Notes: generated by a model not told the origin, from the letters alone. A stretch of DNA of 64,000 nt from Labilibacter marinus (GCF_001659685.2 NZ_LXYE02000046.1:48940-112939); one strand, 5' to 3'; positions 39,260-48,908 are shown, counted from the first letter of the stretch. Program-made: numbers and translations.

Positions 39260-40447
39260 TTATGCGGTTGCAATTCCCGCTTCTTCTTTTAATTTCTGAG
39301 CTTCTTCCATGTTGTTTCGACTCACGCTTAAGATGGCACCCATGGCCACGCATGTAAATAGAATAGATGTTCCACCCATGCTTACTAATGGTAAGGGCTG
39401 ACCTGTTACTGGGAATATTCCAACGGCTACTCCCATGTTAAAGAAACCTTGAAAAACCAATAAGTAGGATAGCCCGATGGCCAGAAAGGCAGGAAAGGTT
39501 CGCATACTTCCGCGTACAATTACTCCCGCTCTAAATAAGAATACCACATAACACAGTATCATCAATAGTGCGCCAATTGCTCCCCATTCTTCCACGATGA
39601 TGGCAAAGATAAAATCGCTGTAGGGGTGAGGTAAAAAATTTCGTTGGTTACTATTTCCTGGCCCTTTACCAAATAATCCTCCTGTAGCTACAGCCATCTG
39701 TGCTTGACGCGATTGATAGTTACCTTCCGAGTTATCTTCTAGTTTATCTCCTCCTACAAAATTTTCAATTCTAGTTTTCCAAGTTTGGGCACGATGTAAA
39801 AATGGGAGATAGGGCGATGCTAACATAAGTATGGTAACTAGCATTACGGCTACTCCAACTGTGCTTGCTAAATACTTGAATGGTACACGACCGATAAACA
39901 TTAGCAAAAATGCGATGAAACCAATTAAAAATGCAGTTGAAAAATCCTCTGTAAATATTAGTCCGCATACAATACCTACATAGGTCATAATGGGTCTGAA
40001 GGCATCTTTTGCGCCTGCTTTATCGTCCTGATGTCGGGCTAAAGTGCGTGCTATGTACATAATTAATGCGAGCTTAGCCAGTTCTGAGGGCTGAAAAGAA
40101 ATACCAATGCCAGGAACGGTTAGCCAGCGAGATGCACTATTTAAGCTTACTCCAGTTATTAATGTAATCAACAATAATCCTATGCTTGCCCAAAGCCCTA
40201 CGGTGGCATACTTGGCAAACATTCGATAATCCATCTGGTGGATTCCCCAGATTATACCGATACCTACCAATAAAAATACAAAGTGTTTGAACATGTAATA
40301 GTAAGTATTTCCTCCTTGGTACTTGTATGCCAAAGACCCTGTGGAGCTATAAACTGCCAACAAGGAAATTGCAGCTAACACCGCAATCACACCCCACAAT
40401 ATTGGGTCACCTTTAAAATATTTTTGTAAGGTTGTTTTTAATCCCAT
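39260..40447 (-). CDS. ftsW: Lipid II glycosyltransferase FtsW (SEDS family)
   Basis: A SEDS-family polytopic membrane protein that polymerises septal glycan together with FtsI. The 395-residue protein shows about ten hydrophobic segments, with GISFQPSELAKLALIMYIAR near residue 114, NSNQRNFLPHPYSDFIFAII near 267 and GQPLPLVSMGGTS near 353. These are standard SEDS regions. It lies between murD and murG, with 150 bases to murD. Confidence 0.95.
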   Translation of the reverse strand: MGLKTTLQKYFKGDPILWGVIAVLAAISLLAVYSSTGSLAYKYQGGNTYYYMFKHFVFLLVGIGIIWGIHQMDYRMFAKYATVGLWASIGLLLITLITGVSLNSASRWLTVPGIGISFQPSELAKLALIMYIARTLARHQDDKAGAKDAFRPIMTYVGIVCGLIFTEDFSTAFLIGFIAFLLMFIGRVPFKYLASTVGVAVMLVTILMLASPYLPFLHRAQTWKTRIENFVGGDKLEDNSEGNYQSRQAQMAVATGGLFGKGPGNSNQRNFLPHPYSDFIFAIIVEEWGAIGALLMILCYVVFLFRAGVIVRGSMRTFPAFLAIGLSYLLVFQGFFNMGVAVGIFPVTGQPLPLVSMGGTSILFTCVAMGAILSVSRNNMEEAQKLKEEAGIATA

Positions 40448-40597
40448 TCTTCAAAACTTCAGCATTAAACATTCAGACATGTGTATCAAAATGCTCAATA
40501 TTTATATTGAGTTTACTTCTTTAATTATCCTCTTCCGTTAAGGCAGAATAATGGTGTACGAAAACAATAATCATGCTTAAAGCAGGACGATTATTTT

Positions 40598-41938
40598 TTA
40601 CAGATTACGTACGCATTCTTTAAATAAGCGACCGCGTTGCTCGTAATTGTCAAACAAATCAAAGCTTGCACAGGCTGGAGATAGTAATATGGAATCTCCT
40701 TTGTCTCCCAAAAAATATGCTGACTTAACAGCTTCTGCCATGCTTGATGTTTCAACAATAGTTGGAACAATTCCCTCAAAGCTCTCGACTAATTTTTTAT
40801 TGTCTGTTCCCAAACATATTAGTGCTTTCACTTTTTGGCGAGCTAATTCTTTAATTTCTGCGTAATCATTTCCTTTGTCAATGCCTCCTGCAATCCAAAT
40901 CACTTCCGATTCCATGCTTTCTAGCGCGTACCATGAAGAATTAACATTGGTTGCTTTTGAGTCGTTGATAAAATCCATGCCCCTTACTTTAAGAACTCTT
41001 TCTAAGCGGTGTTCTACACCTTTAAAACTTAAAAGACATTCTCTTATTTTAGGCTTTCTGATTTGAAACAGATGAGCAACAATGCCTGCTGCCATCGTGT
41101 TATAACGGTTATGTTGACCTTGAATAGCCAACTGTTCAATAAATACGCTCATAGCATCCTCCTTTAGATTAAATACTATTTTGTTATCTTGAAAAAAGGC
41201 TCCTTCGCTTATTTCTAATTTGTTTGAAAAAGGAAGTTGTTGAGCCTTTATATCTCTCTTTTTTAACTCCTTTGAAATATTTTCATCGTCCGCACAGTAA
41301 ATGAAATAGTCATCTGCTGTTTGGTTTTGAATAATTCTAAATTTGGAATCGATATAATTATCCATTTTGTAATCATATCTATCCAGATGGTCTGGTGTAA
41401 TGTTCATTAAAACAGCAATGTCTGCTTTAAAGTCGTACATGCCATCCAACTGAAAACTACTTAATTCCAATATGTACCAGTCTTTAGGTTCGTCCACTGC
41501 AATTTGACGAGCCAGACTTTGACCAATATTTCCTGCCAGACCTACATTTAAGCCGGCATTTGTTAATGTATGATGCGTTAATAAAGTAGTTGTGGTTTTT
41601 CCGTTACTACCTGTAATGCATGCAAATTTTGCATCGGTATATTTTGAAGCAAATTCAATTTCAGATACCACTGGAATACCCTTTTCTTTTAATTCCAATA
41701 TCATCGGAACGGTATCCGGAATGCCAGGGCTTTTTACTACTTCATTTGCATTAAAAATATTTTCGTGCGTATGTTGTTCTTGTTCATACTCTATGTTGTT
41801 ATCATCTAACTCCTTTTTAAAACCATCTTTAATGGCAGACTTATCCGATACGAAAACATCAAATCCTTGTTTTTGCGCCAATAAAGCTGCGCCAACACCG
41901 CTCTCTCCAGCTCCTAATATGACAATTCGTTTGCTCAT
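40598..41938 (-). CDS. murD: UDP-N-acetylmuramoylalanine--D-glutamate ligase
   Basis: Adds D-glutamate to the muropeptide precursor. The 446-residue protein has a Rossmann start RIVILGAGESGVGAALL, the ATP loop GSNGKTT at 110-116 and the late motif NDSKATNVNSSWYAL near 339. The end, SPACASFDLFDNYEQRG, is typical of MurD. It is followed by a 150-base gap before ftsW. Confidence 0.97.
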   Translation of the reverse strand: MSKRIVILGAGESGVGAALLAQKQGFDVFVSDKSAIKDGFKKELDDNNIEYEQEQHTHENIFNANEVVKSPGIPDTVPMILELKEKGIPVVSEIEFASKYTDAKFACITGSNGKTTTTLLTHHTLTNAGLNVGLAGNIGQSLARQIAVDEPKDWYILELSSFQLDGMYDFKADIAVLMNITPDHLDRYDYKMDNYIDSKFRIIQNQTADDYFIYCADDENISKELKKRDIKAQQLPFSNKLEISEGAFFQDNKIVFNLKEDAMSVFIEQLAIQGQHNRYNTMAAGIVAHLFQIRKPKIRECLLSFKGVEHRLERVLKVRGMDFINDSKATNVNSSWYALESMESEVIWIAGGIDKGNDYAEIKELARQKVKALICLGTDNKKLVESFEGIVPTIVETSSMAEAVKSAYFLGDKGDSILLSPACASFDLFDNYEQRGRLFKECVRNL

Positions 41939-41942
41939 GAAT

Positions 41943-43175
41943 CTATCGAACCTTCAGTGTTACAATGGTTAATACTGCCAGTAAGATGCCTACAATCCAA
42001 AAGCGGGTCACAATTTTAGACTCCACATATCCTTTCTTTTGATAGTGGTGATGTAAAGGAGCCATCTTGAAAACTCTTCGTCCTTCTCCGTATTTCTTTT
42101 TGGTATACTTAAACCACGAAACTTGAATCATTACAGAAATATTCTCAACTAAGAATATCCCGCAAAGGATAGGTATTAATAATTCTGTTTTGATAATGAT
42201 GGCAAAAACTGCAATGATACCTCCAAGTGTTAAGCTTCCTGTGTCGCCCATGAAAACCTGAGCAGGGAAAGAGTTGTACCATAAAAAGCCAATGGTTGCA
42301 CCAATGAACGCACTCATAAATATTACTAGTTCCTCTGATTGAGGTATATACATGATGTTGAGATAATCTGCAAAAACCGTGTTACTGGAAACGTAGGCTA
42401 AGATGCCGAGTGTGGTTCCTATGATAGCTGAAGTTCCCGTGGCGAGTCCATCGAGCCCATCCGTCATGTTTGCGCCGTTAGATACTGCTGTGATAATAAA
42501 GATTACTGCTAAAACGAAAACTACCCAACCCCATTGTGCTGCTTTTTCTCCCATGAATCCTACAAACCACGCGTAATCAAAGCGGTTGTCCTTCATAAAA
42601 GGAATGGTTGTTTGCGTTGATTTTACATCTACTGTTGCTTGGCGCTCAACTTCTTCTCCGTCTGCGGTAGTAACAATAACCGTTTCGCCAGGAATTTTTT
42701 CGCGAACAACAACTGCATCGCTAAAGCACATGGTTAAGCCAACAATTAGTCCTAAACCAATTTGGCCTATGATTTTAAAGCGACCTGCTAAGCCTTCTTT
42801 ATTCTTTTTAAATACTTTAATATAGTCATCTAAAAATCCAATACAGCCTAGCCATATGGTTGAAACTAACATTAGTATGATGTATACGTTGGAAAGTTTG
42901 GCGAACAGTAAAGTAGGTATTACGATAGAGGCAATGATGATAACACCGCCCATAGTAGGTGTGCCTTTTTTAGCTAGTTGGCCTTCTAAGTCTAAGTCGC
43001 GAACGACTTCTCCAATTTGTTTTTTCTGCAAAAGATTAATAACTCTCTTACCGAATATGGTGCCTATCAGCAAAGATACAATTACGGCTAATCCAGAACG
43101 AAATGAAATATACTGAAACACGCCTGCTCCAGGTAAATCTAACTCTTTGAGATATTCAAATAAATAGTACAACAT
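41943..43175 (-). CDS. mraY: Phospho-N-acetylmuramoyl-pentapeptide transferase MraY
   Basis: Joins the muropeptide to undecaprenyl phosphate to form lipid I in the inner membrane. The 410-residue chain is polytopic. Active-site motifs are present: TPTMGG near residue 73, [16 protein letters not shown] near 114, [15 protein letters not shown] near 234 and [12 protein letters not shown] near 373. It is longer than the 360 residues of E. coli because of an extra soluble segment around residues 160-205. Four bases separate it from murD. Confidence 0.96.
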   Translation of the reverse strand: MLYYLFEYLKELDLPGAGVFQYISFRSGLAVIVSLLIGTIFGKRVINLLQKKQIGEVVRDLDLEGQLAKKGTPTMGGVIIIASIVIPTLLFAKLSNVYIILMLVSTIWLGCIGFLDDYIKVFKKNKEGLAGRFKIIGQIGLGLIVGLTMCFSDAVVVREKIPGETVIVTTADGEEVERQATVDVKSTQTTIPFMKDNRFDYAWFVGFMGEKAAQWGWVVFVLAVIFIITAVSNGANMTDGLDGLATGTSAIIGTTLGILAYVSSNTVFADYLNIMYIPQSEELVIFMSAFIGATIGFLWYNSFPAQVFMGDTGSLTLGGIIAVFAIIIKTELLIPILCGIFLVENISVMIQVSWFKYTKKKYGEGRRVFKMAPLHHHYQKKGYVESKIVTRFWIVGILLAVLTIVTLKVR

Positions 43176-43187
43176 TGTTCTTACGGA

Positions 43188-44648
43188 TTATATCAATTCA
43201 AAAATTTCTTTTATTACTTCTCGGTCGTCAAAATGATGCTTAACGCCATTTATCTCCTGATAATCTTCATGTCCTTTTCCTGCAATCAGAATGATATCTC
43301 CTCTTTTGGAAAGCATGCAAGCTGTTTTGATGGCTTCTTTTCTATCAGTAATAGACACCACTTTTATTCTGCTCTTAAAATCAACACCTTCCATCATGTC
43401 ATCAATAATGGTTTGAGGATTTTCGGAACGTGGATTATCTGATGTTAGAATAACTCGGCTGCTGCCGTTGATGGCCACGCGAGCCATTTCTGGTCGTTTG
43501 GTTTTATCTCTATCGCCACCTGCACCAACAACTGTAATAAGTTCTTGCCCTGGTTGACGAATTTGATTGATGGTTTCTATGACGTTTTTAAGCGCATCTG
43601 GTGTGTGTGCGTAATCTACTACAGCAGTAATTCCTGAGGCTGAACGAATGGTTTGAAACCTACCATCTACAAATTGTAGACGGCTAATGCTTAATAGCAC
43701 ATCGTCTTTTGGTCGACCTAAAGACAAGGCTACGCCGTAAACTGCCAATAAATTTTGAGCATTGAACTTGCCAATGAAAGGTGTCCATATCTCATCGTTA
43801 TTAATAAGTAGTTGCATGCCTTCGAACATGCTTTCTACTATTTTGGCTTTGTAATCTGCCATTGCACGAACTGAGTACGATTTAATGTTGGCCTTGCAGT
43901 TTTGAACCATCACCATTCCGTTTTTATCATCCACATTTACAATGGCAAATGTATCTTTCGATAAATTATCGAAGAAAGTCTTCTTGGCTTTTAAATAAGC
44001 GTCGAAGGTGATATGATAATCTAAATGGTCGTGTGTGAGGTTGGTAAATACACCACCCTTATATTTTAATCCTGCTATACGTTTTTGGTCGATGGCGTGC
44101 GAACTCACTTCCATGAAGCAATATCTGCAGCCTGCATCAACCATTTGACGCATAATCTTATTTAATGCTACAGGGTCTGGAGTTGTGTGAGTGGATTCTA
44201 ATTTTTCATCACCAATAAAATTGGCTACTGTACTAAATAATCCCGACTCAAAACCCATGTCGCGGAAAAGCTCATATAGTAGAGTGGCGATGGTTGTTTT
44301 TCCGTTGGTTCCTGTTACGCCTATTAGTTCTAATTCTTCTGAAGGTTTTCCGTAGAAGCCGCTAGCTATTTCTCCTAATGCAAGTGCAGAATCCTCCACC
44401 ACGATAAATGTGATATTATCGTATGAATCTTGTGGTAGCTCTTCGCACAGCACAATCTCGCAACCAACAGCAATTGCTTTGGTTATAAATGAATGTCCAT
44501 CAACAGTTACTCCTCTAACCGCCACAAACAAAGTTTCTTCTTTCGCTTGGCGCGAATCAAAAGTAATTTCATTAAAGCTTAAGGAGTCGTTCCCTACGAG
44601 CTCTTTTACTTTGGTCCATTCTTGTATTTGCGAAACGCTTGCCATCAT
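43188..44648 (-). CDS. murE: UDP-MurNAc-tripeptide synthetase, meso-diaminopimelate type
   Basis: Adds the third residue of the stem peptide. The 486-residue protein has the ATP loop GTNGKTT at 113-119 and, at 404-407, the motif DNPR followed by SENP, which marks enzymes that add meso-diaminopimelate rather than lysine. The start MMASVSQIQ overlaps the ftsI stop by one base. Confidence 0.97.
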   Translation of the reverse strand: MMASVSQIQEWTKVKELVGNDSLSFNEITFDSRQAKEETLFVAVRGVTVDGHSFITKAIAVGCEIVLCEELPQDSYDNITFIVVEDSALALGEIASGFYGKPSEELELIGVTGTNGKTTIATLLYELFRDMGFESGLFSTVANFIGDEKLESTHTTPDPVALNKIMRQMVDAGCRYCFMEVSSHAIDQKRIAGLKYKGGVFTNLTHDHLDYHITFDAYLKAKKTFFDNLSKDTFAIVNVDDKNGMVMVQNCKANIKSYSVRAMADYKAKIVESMFEGMQLLINNDEIWTPFIGKFNAQNLLAVYGVALSLGRPKDDVLLSISRLQFVDGRFQTIRSASGITAVVDYAHTPDALKNVIETINQIRQPGQELITVVGAGGDRDKTKRPEMARVAINGSSRVILTSDNPRSENPQTIIDDMMEGVDFKSRIKVVSITDRKEAIKTACMLSKRGDIILIAGKGHEDYQEINGVKHHFDDREVIKEIFELI

Positions 44649-46756
44649 TAACCTAACTTTATAATTATTCTGGTTCCACTTTTAATTCTACCTCCGGCTG
44701 TTAGTGATTGTTCTTTTACCCTTCCTCTTCCTGAAACAATTACGTTTAAGCCCATATTCTCTAGTAAAGTCACTGCATCTTTTGCGCCCATTCCTTTTAC
44801 GTTGGGCACTAATCCTCGTGCAAATGACTTTCGTTTAAAGTTGACTTTGTGTTCTTGTGCTTTGGTTGATATCCAATCCGACTCCACTTCGTCTCCTTCT
44901 ATGGTTACATTTAGTCTATCAAACACAGTTAATAAATCTTCTTTTTTTCCACCTTTAGAGTAAGGTAAAATACCTTCATCTGGAATTTCCTCTGCATGTT
45001 CATCTAGCATATCAAAACCAGAAGCATAAACTCTATCTGAAATTTGTTTAAAAACAGTACCTGCTACTTCATTTCCGTAATACACATTGTTTGATGGGCC
45101 ATTAACGACTACAATACAGGAGTATTTAGGGCGATCAGCAGGGAAGTAGCCCGCAAAAGAAGCTTGGTACTCTACACCTCCTTTTTTGTATCCGCCTCTT
45201 CCTTTTGCAATTTGTGCTGTGCCTGTTTTGCCGGCAATTAAGTAATCTTTGTTTTTAATGTTTTTTGCAGTTCCATGTTCTACTACACCAACAAGTAGGT
45301 CGTGTACTTTTTCTATTGTGCCTAATGAGCAGATGGATGGATTTAGAACCGTAGGTTCGTATTCTTTAATTAATTCTCCATGTTCATATATGCCATTAAC
45401 AAAATATGGCTTCATCATTTTACCATTATTTGCTACTGCATTGTATAATGCTAAAGTTTGCAATGGAGTAAGTTTAGATTCGTATCCTATTGAAATCCAA
45501 GGTAAAGAAACGCCAGACCATGTTTTTGAGCCTGGGTATTTAATAAATGGGTCGCCTTCGCCTTTTATTTGTAGGCCATGCTTTTTGTCGAGCCCCATGG
45601 AGCATATGCGGTTTATGTATCTTTTTGGATCCGATTTGTAGTGTTCTACAATCATTTTGGAAATACCTACATTGGATGATTTTTCAAAAACCTCACGATA
45701 GGTAATTTTTCCAAAACCACTGTGATGACTATCGCGCATCACTCTATCGTAAAATTTACAATAGCCCTTGCCTGTATCAATTGTGTCCTCTAGGTTTATA
45801 TATCCATCCTCCAAAGCGGCAATCATACTGGCTAGTTTAAAAGTAGAGCCAGGTTCGGTAGCTTCGCCAATAGCATAATTAAAATAATCCTCTATATAAT
45901 TTCCCTCGCTTTTGCGATGAAGGTTTACTAGCGCTTTGATGGCGCCAGTTTCAACTTCCATTAGTATGGCTACCCCGTGATGTGCGTTGTGTTTAATTAA
46001 TTGCTTGCGCAGAGAATTTTCGGCCACATCCTGAATTTCGATATCGAAAGAAGTCATTACATCTTTGCCGTTTCTAGGAGGCATTATTTCTTCGGGTATC
46101 CAACGACCCGAAATACGTGTGAATGTATTTACTCCGTTTTGTCCTTTTAGTTCTTCGTTATAAGCACGTTCTAGGCCAACCATTCCACCTTTTTCTTTCT
46201 CTTCGTAAAGCTTACCTATGGTGCGAGAAGCTAAAATTCCGAAAGGTTTTTTTCTTCGGTCTAATTGTTCGGGTATGAAACCGCCAATATTTTTCCCTAA
46301 ACGAAAAATTGGAAACTGTTTTATCTTTTTAAGCTCCGTAAAGCTCACTCGTCTTCTTTGAATTCTGTAATAGCGGCGACCTTTTTGTCGTGCATCCTTA
46401 AGACTTTTTTTGTATGCAGATGCAGACTTATCCTTAAAGAAATTAGAAAGGTACCAGCCTAAGCTGTCTACGTTATCTTCAAATATTTCGTCGGTTAAGC
46501 CGTGCGCCATCATATCCATATATAAACGATAGCTTGGAACTGAGCAGGCTAGTTTGCGCCCGTCGCTGGCTAATATATTTCCTCTGTTCGCTTCAATCTC
46601 TCGCTCTTGGCTGGTCATTTTCTCCTCCATGGCATGCCATTCGGGCCCTTCCACTACTTGCAGGTAAACCACCTTTCCGAATACGACAACAGCCAACACT
46701 ACCAGTGCCAGATAGATGACACCCACTCTCCATGTTATGTCTCTTTTTATTGTCAT
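44648..46756 (-). CDS. ftsI: Septal penicillin-binding protein (FtsI/PBP3) with PASTA domain
   Basis: The transpeptidase that cross-links septal peptidoglycan. The 702-residue protein has a membrane helix at about 12-32, a PBP dimerisation region, and the three active-site motifs: STFK at 304-307, SSN at 360-362 and KTGT at 510-513. A C-terminal PASTA domain (VPNVKGMGAKDAVTLLENMG) follows after residue 640. PASTA ends are common in Bacteroidota division PBPs but absent from E. coli FtsI. It couples by one-base overlap to murE and lies 3 bases from ftsL. Confidence 0.96.
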   Translation of the reverse strand: MTIKRDITWRVGVIYLALVVLAVVVFGKVVYLQVVEGPEWHAMEEKMTSQEREIEANRGNILASDGRKLACSVPSYRLYMDMMAHGLTDEIFEDNVDSLGWYLSNFFKDKSASAYKKSLKDARQKGRRYYRIQRRRVSFTELKKIKQFPIFRLGKNIGGFIPEQLDRRKKPFGILASRTIGKLYEEKEKGGMVGLERAYNEELKGQNGVNTFTRISGRWIPEEIMPPRNGKDVMTSFDIEIQDVAENSLRKQLIKHNAHHGVAILMEVETGAIKALVNLHRKSEGNYIEDYFNYAIGEATEPGSTFKLASMIAALEDGYINLEDTIDTGKGYCKFYDRVMRDSHHSGFGKITYREVFEKSSNVGISKMIVEHYKSDPKRYINRICSMGLDKKHGLQIKGEGDPFIKYPGSKTWSGVSLPWISIGYESKLTPLQTLALYNAVANNGKMMKPYFVNGIYEHGELIKEYEPTVLNPSICSLGTIEKVHDLLVGVVEHGTAKNIKNKDYLIAGKTGTAQIAKGRGGYKKGGVEYQASFAGYFPADRPKYSCIVVVNGPSNNVYYGNEVAGTVFKQISDRVYASGFDMLDEHAEEIPDEGILPYSKGGKKEDLLTVFDRLNVTIEGDEVESDWISTKAQEHKVNFKRKSFARGLVPNVKGMGAKDAVTLLENMGLNVIVSGRGRVKEQSLTAGGRIKSGTRIIIKLG

Positions 46757-46759
46757 TTG

Positions 46760-47140
46760 CTAATCTCTCTCTTTTACTACAATTCTTCTTGGTGGCTCTG
46801 TTAATTCTTCTAAATGAATACCTGCTTCTCTTACTTTATCTAAAATGACCGACTGTTTGCTGAAATACATTAGGTCGGAAGAAGTGGTGATGGCTTCTAT
46901 CCTGAGTTCTTGAATTTCTTTATTTAGTGTTGCAGCTTCTTTTAATAGTTTTTCAACCCTAAAGTGGTTGGATATATATGAAAAAGCCAACATGGTTAAG
47001 AATAAGAAATAGGGTAGTTGCTTAACTACAACTTGGCGCGTAAAAAACCTCCCTGTCACAAAATCTCGCAGCGATATCTTTTTAAAGGAGATGTCACCCG
47101 AATCTTCAAATTCTTTATCTTTCCGCTTCCTTTTAAACAC
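46760..47140 (-). CDS. ftsL: FtsL-like divisome protein
   Basis: A 126-residue small bitopic protein: a basic and acidic cytoplasmic part, a membrane helix about 42-58 (LPYFLFLTMLAFSYISN), then a coiled-coil stretch (VEKLLKEAATLNKEIQELRI). Sequence is poorly conserved in this family; the name rests on topology, size and the place between rsmH and ftsI. FtsL would link FtsQ and FtsB to the FtsW-FtsI pair. Confidence 0.8.
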   Translation of the reverse strand: MFKRKRKDKEFEDSGDISFKKISLRDFVTGRFFTRQVVVKQLPYFLFLTMLAFSYISNHFRVEKLLKEAATLNKEIQELRIEAITTSSDLMYFSKQSVILDKVREAGIHLEELTEPPRRIVVKERD

Positions 47141-47142
47141 CT

Positions 47143-48048
47143 CTATAGTTTTTCAGATATTCTAAGCTTGGCACTTCTTGACCTTGTATTTCTTTCTAAT
47201 TCCTCGGCTGTTGGTAAAATTGGCTTACGACTAATGGCTTTAAAAGGCACTATAGTTTTTCCGTAAAAATCTTGATCTGGCTGAGTTTGATCACAGTCTC
47301 CTGTCTTCATGAAATTCTTCACCAACCTATCTTCTAGTGAGTGATAGGAAATTACCACTAAGCGGCCTTCTGGAGCTAATACATCTTTAGTTTGCATCAG
47401 CATTTCTTTTAAGGCTTCCATTTCGCGATTTACTTCGATACGTAAAGCTTGAAATACTTTGGCTAAAAATTTATTTTTATCGCGAGCAGGAACGCATGGT
47501 TCCGCTACTTCGAGTAAGTCGGATATGTTTTTAAATGGTCGCGCTTGGCGTTGAGATAAAATACCCCGAACTAACTTACCTGCATTTTTAATTTCTCCGT
47601 AGGTTTTAAAAATCTTGTATAAATCGTTCTCCTCGTAATCGTTTATCACATCGGCTGCAGTTAAATCGGCCTGCTTGTTCATACGCATGTCCAATTCTCC
47701 TTCAAAACGAAAAGAAAAACCTCTTTCTGGGGTGTCGAAGTGATGAGAAGAAACGCCCAAGTCGCCAAGGATTCCATCTACCTTTTCTATACCAATATAT
47801 TTTAAGAAATGCTTTAAATAGCGAAAGTTATGACGAACAAAAATCAAGCGTTCATCATCTGGGCGATTTTCGTAGGCATCTTCATCCTGATCGAAAACAA
47901 TTAGGCGGCCACCTTTAAGTTGTTTTAAAATTTCTTTGGAGTGGCCTCCTCCGCCAAAAGTAACATCAACATATACTCCATCTTCTTTCAGATTGAGCCC
48001 ATCAATACATTCATGCAATAATACTGGCACATGATACACTTCCTCCAT
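47143..48048 (-). CDS. rsmH: 16S rRNA (cytosine-1402 N4) methyltransferase
   Basis: RsmH (MraW) methylates C1402 in the decoding centre. The 301-residue enzyme has VPVLLHECIDGLN at the N-terminus, the SAM loop DVTFGGGGHSKEIL near residue 28, and GVSSHHFDTPERGFSFR near 98. The late part shows SYHSLEDRLVKNFMK. It overlaps the mraZ stop by one base (TAATG). Confidence 0.97.
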   Translation of the reverse strand: MEEVYHVPVLLHECIDGLNLKEDGVYVDVTFGGGGHSKEILKQLKGGRLIVFDQDEDAYENRPDDERLIFVRHNFRYLKHFLKYIGIEKVDGILGDLGVSSHHFDTPERGFSFRFEGELDMRMNKQADLTAADVINDYEENDLYKIFKTYGEIKNAGKLVRGILSQRQARPFKNISDLLEVAEPCVPARDKNKFLAKVFQALRIEVNREMEALKEMLMQTKDVLAPEGRLVVISYHSLEDRLVKNFMKTGDCDQTQPDQDFYGKTIVPFKAISRKPILPTAEELERNTRSRSAKLRISEKL

Positions 48049-48524
48049 TACTCTCCCTCCTTTAATTCTGCATTAGAACTTCTACCCAAAATTCCTTCCA
48101 TCATGTTAGCTAATTCATCATCACTCATCTCTCCACCTTCAAACTCTACCTTGCTCCATATCTCTATTTTATCGTCCACACCTACCATCACCACTTCTTT
48201 GGGCAATTTAATTTTCTCCATCAAACGTTTTGGCATTAGCATTCTGCCATTGGCATCAAATGTTATTTCGGCAGCGGCCCTAATGTATTGACGATAGAAC
48301 TTATTTTCTTCTCGGTTAAACATGTTCACCTTGGAGCGAACTTCTTCCATATGAGTTTCCCAGTCGGGATATGGATATACCAAAAGGCAGTTTCCGTACA
48401 AGTCTTTTCTGACCACAAAACGGTTCTCTTCCATGGTATTCATCACCTTTTTGAAGAGAGAAGGTAATACAATCCGTCCTTTGGCATCCGCCTTGCAAAC
48501 AAAATCACCTATAAATGTGGCCAT
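48048..48524 (-). CDS. mraZ: Transcriptional regulator MraZ
   Basis: A 158-residue protein of two SpoVT/AbrB-like halves with the conserved DxxxR motif in each: DAKGR at 13-17 and DANGR at 90-94. MraZ binds direct repeats upstream of its own gene and controls the division cluster. First gene of the cluster. A four-copy repeat array typical of its operator lies 44-80 bases upstream of the start, which supports autoregulation. Confidence 0.96.
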   Translation of the reverse strand: MATFIGDFVCKADAKGRIVLPSLFKKVMNTMEENRFVVRKDLYGNCLLVYPYPDWETHMEEVRSKVNMFNREENKFYRQYIRAAAEITFDANGRMLMPKRLMEKIKLPKEVVMVGVDDKIEIWSKVEFEGGEMSDDELANMMEGILGRSSNAELKEGE

Positions 48525-48546
48525 TACACTTTAAAATTAATTGTGG

Positions 48547-48577
48547 TAAAAGTATGAAATTTATAAACCACAATCAA
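48547..48577 (-). promoter_or_regulatory. Promoter of the mraZ / division cluster
   Basis: Read on the minus strand there is TTG (48577-48575), a spacer of 20 bases and TACTTTTA (48554-48547). This differs from TAnnTTTG at one base. The TTG lies between the first two MraZ repeats, so a bound MraZ would cover the promoter. Confidence 0.65.
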
Positions 48578-48604
48578 CCACTTTATGACACTTTAATCCA
48601 CTTT
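48568..48604 (-). promoter_or_regulatory. MraZ operator: four direct repeats with 10-base period
   Basis: On the minus strand AAAGTGG, AAAGTGT, AAAGTGG and a weaker ATTGTGG start every 10 bases (plus-strand positions 48598, 48588, 48578 and 48568). MraZ operators in E. coli and Mycoplasma are direct repeats with the same 10-base period, and the Mycoplasma repeat is AAAGTG[T/G]. A further isolated AAAGTGT lies at 48526-48532, at the mraZ start. Confidence 0.85.
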
Positions 48605-48752
48605 GTTGATAAGTTTTTTAAAAATTGGGTAAGAATGCCTTTTTTTTTATCGTATGGAGTGAGGGGAATGTGAACGTTAACTATTTTGATATAAGATATA
48701 ATTTGCCTGTTTAGTTAATGTTCTGCATTGAGTTAATTAATTAGGTAATCTA

Positions 48753-48783
48753 TTGCTTATATTTGAAATTAATATTATCTTTG
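48753..48783 (+). promoter_or_regulatory. Plus-strand promoter between mraZ and a lipoprotein gene
   Basis: TTG at 48753-48755, a 20-base spacer and a perfect TAnnTTTG (TATCTTTG, 48776-48783). It points away from mraZ, and no plus-strand coding gene follows before a terminator at 48823-48862. Confidence 0.6.
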
Positions 48784-48789
48784 TATCAA

Positions 48790-48862
48790 CTCATAGTTTA
48801 GGGTTAGGTTTGGTTAAAGATTAAAAAGCCATTGTCAGAACGTTTGACAGTGGCTTTTTTTT
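48790..48862 (+). ncRNA. Candidate small RNA of about 73 bases
   Basis: A perfect housekeeping promoter is followed after about 40 bases by a hairpin (AAAAAGCCATTGTCA pairing with TGACAGTGGCTTTTT) ending in a T-run. No open frame lies between. The transcript would run from about 48790 to 48862. The alternative is that the hairpin only terminates the minus-strand lipoprotein gene, whose stop is 47 bases away, and that the promoter match is chance. Confidence 0.4.
48823..48862. terminator. Bidirectional terminator hairpin
   Basis: A 15-base stem with one G-T pair and a 7-base loop. The T-run is long on the plus strand (eight T) and shorter on the minus strand (five T). It probably ends the minus-strand lipoprotein transcript and perhaps a short plus-strand RNA. 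Confidence 0.85.
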
Positions 48863-48908
48863 ATGCTATAATTTAATCTGTACTCTTTTGAATGTATATT
48901 TCGTGAGA

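Noticed and set aside
38107..48524. Plus-strand open frames of 60-130 codons antisense to the division cluster
   Set aside because: They all lie opposite strongly conserved genes and show no protein-like composition or family match.
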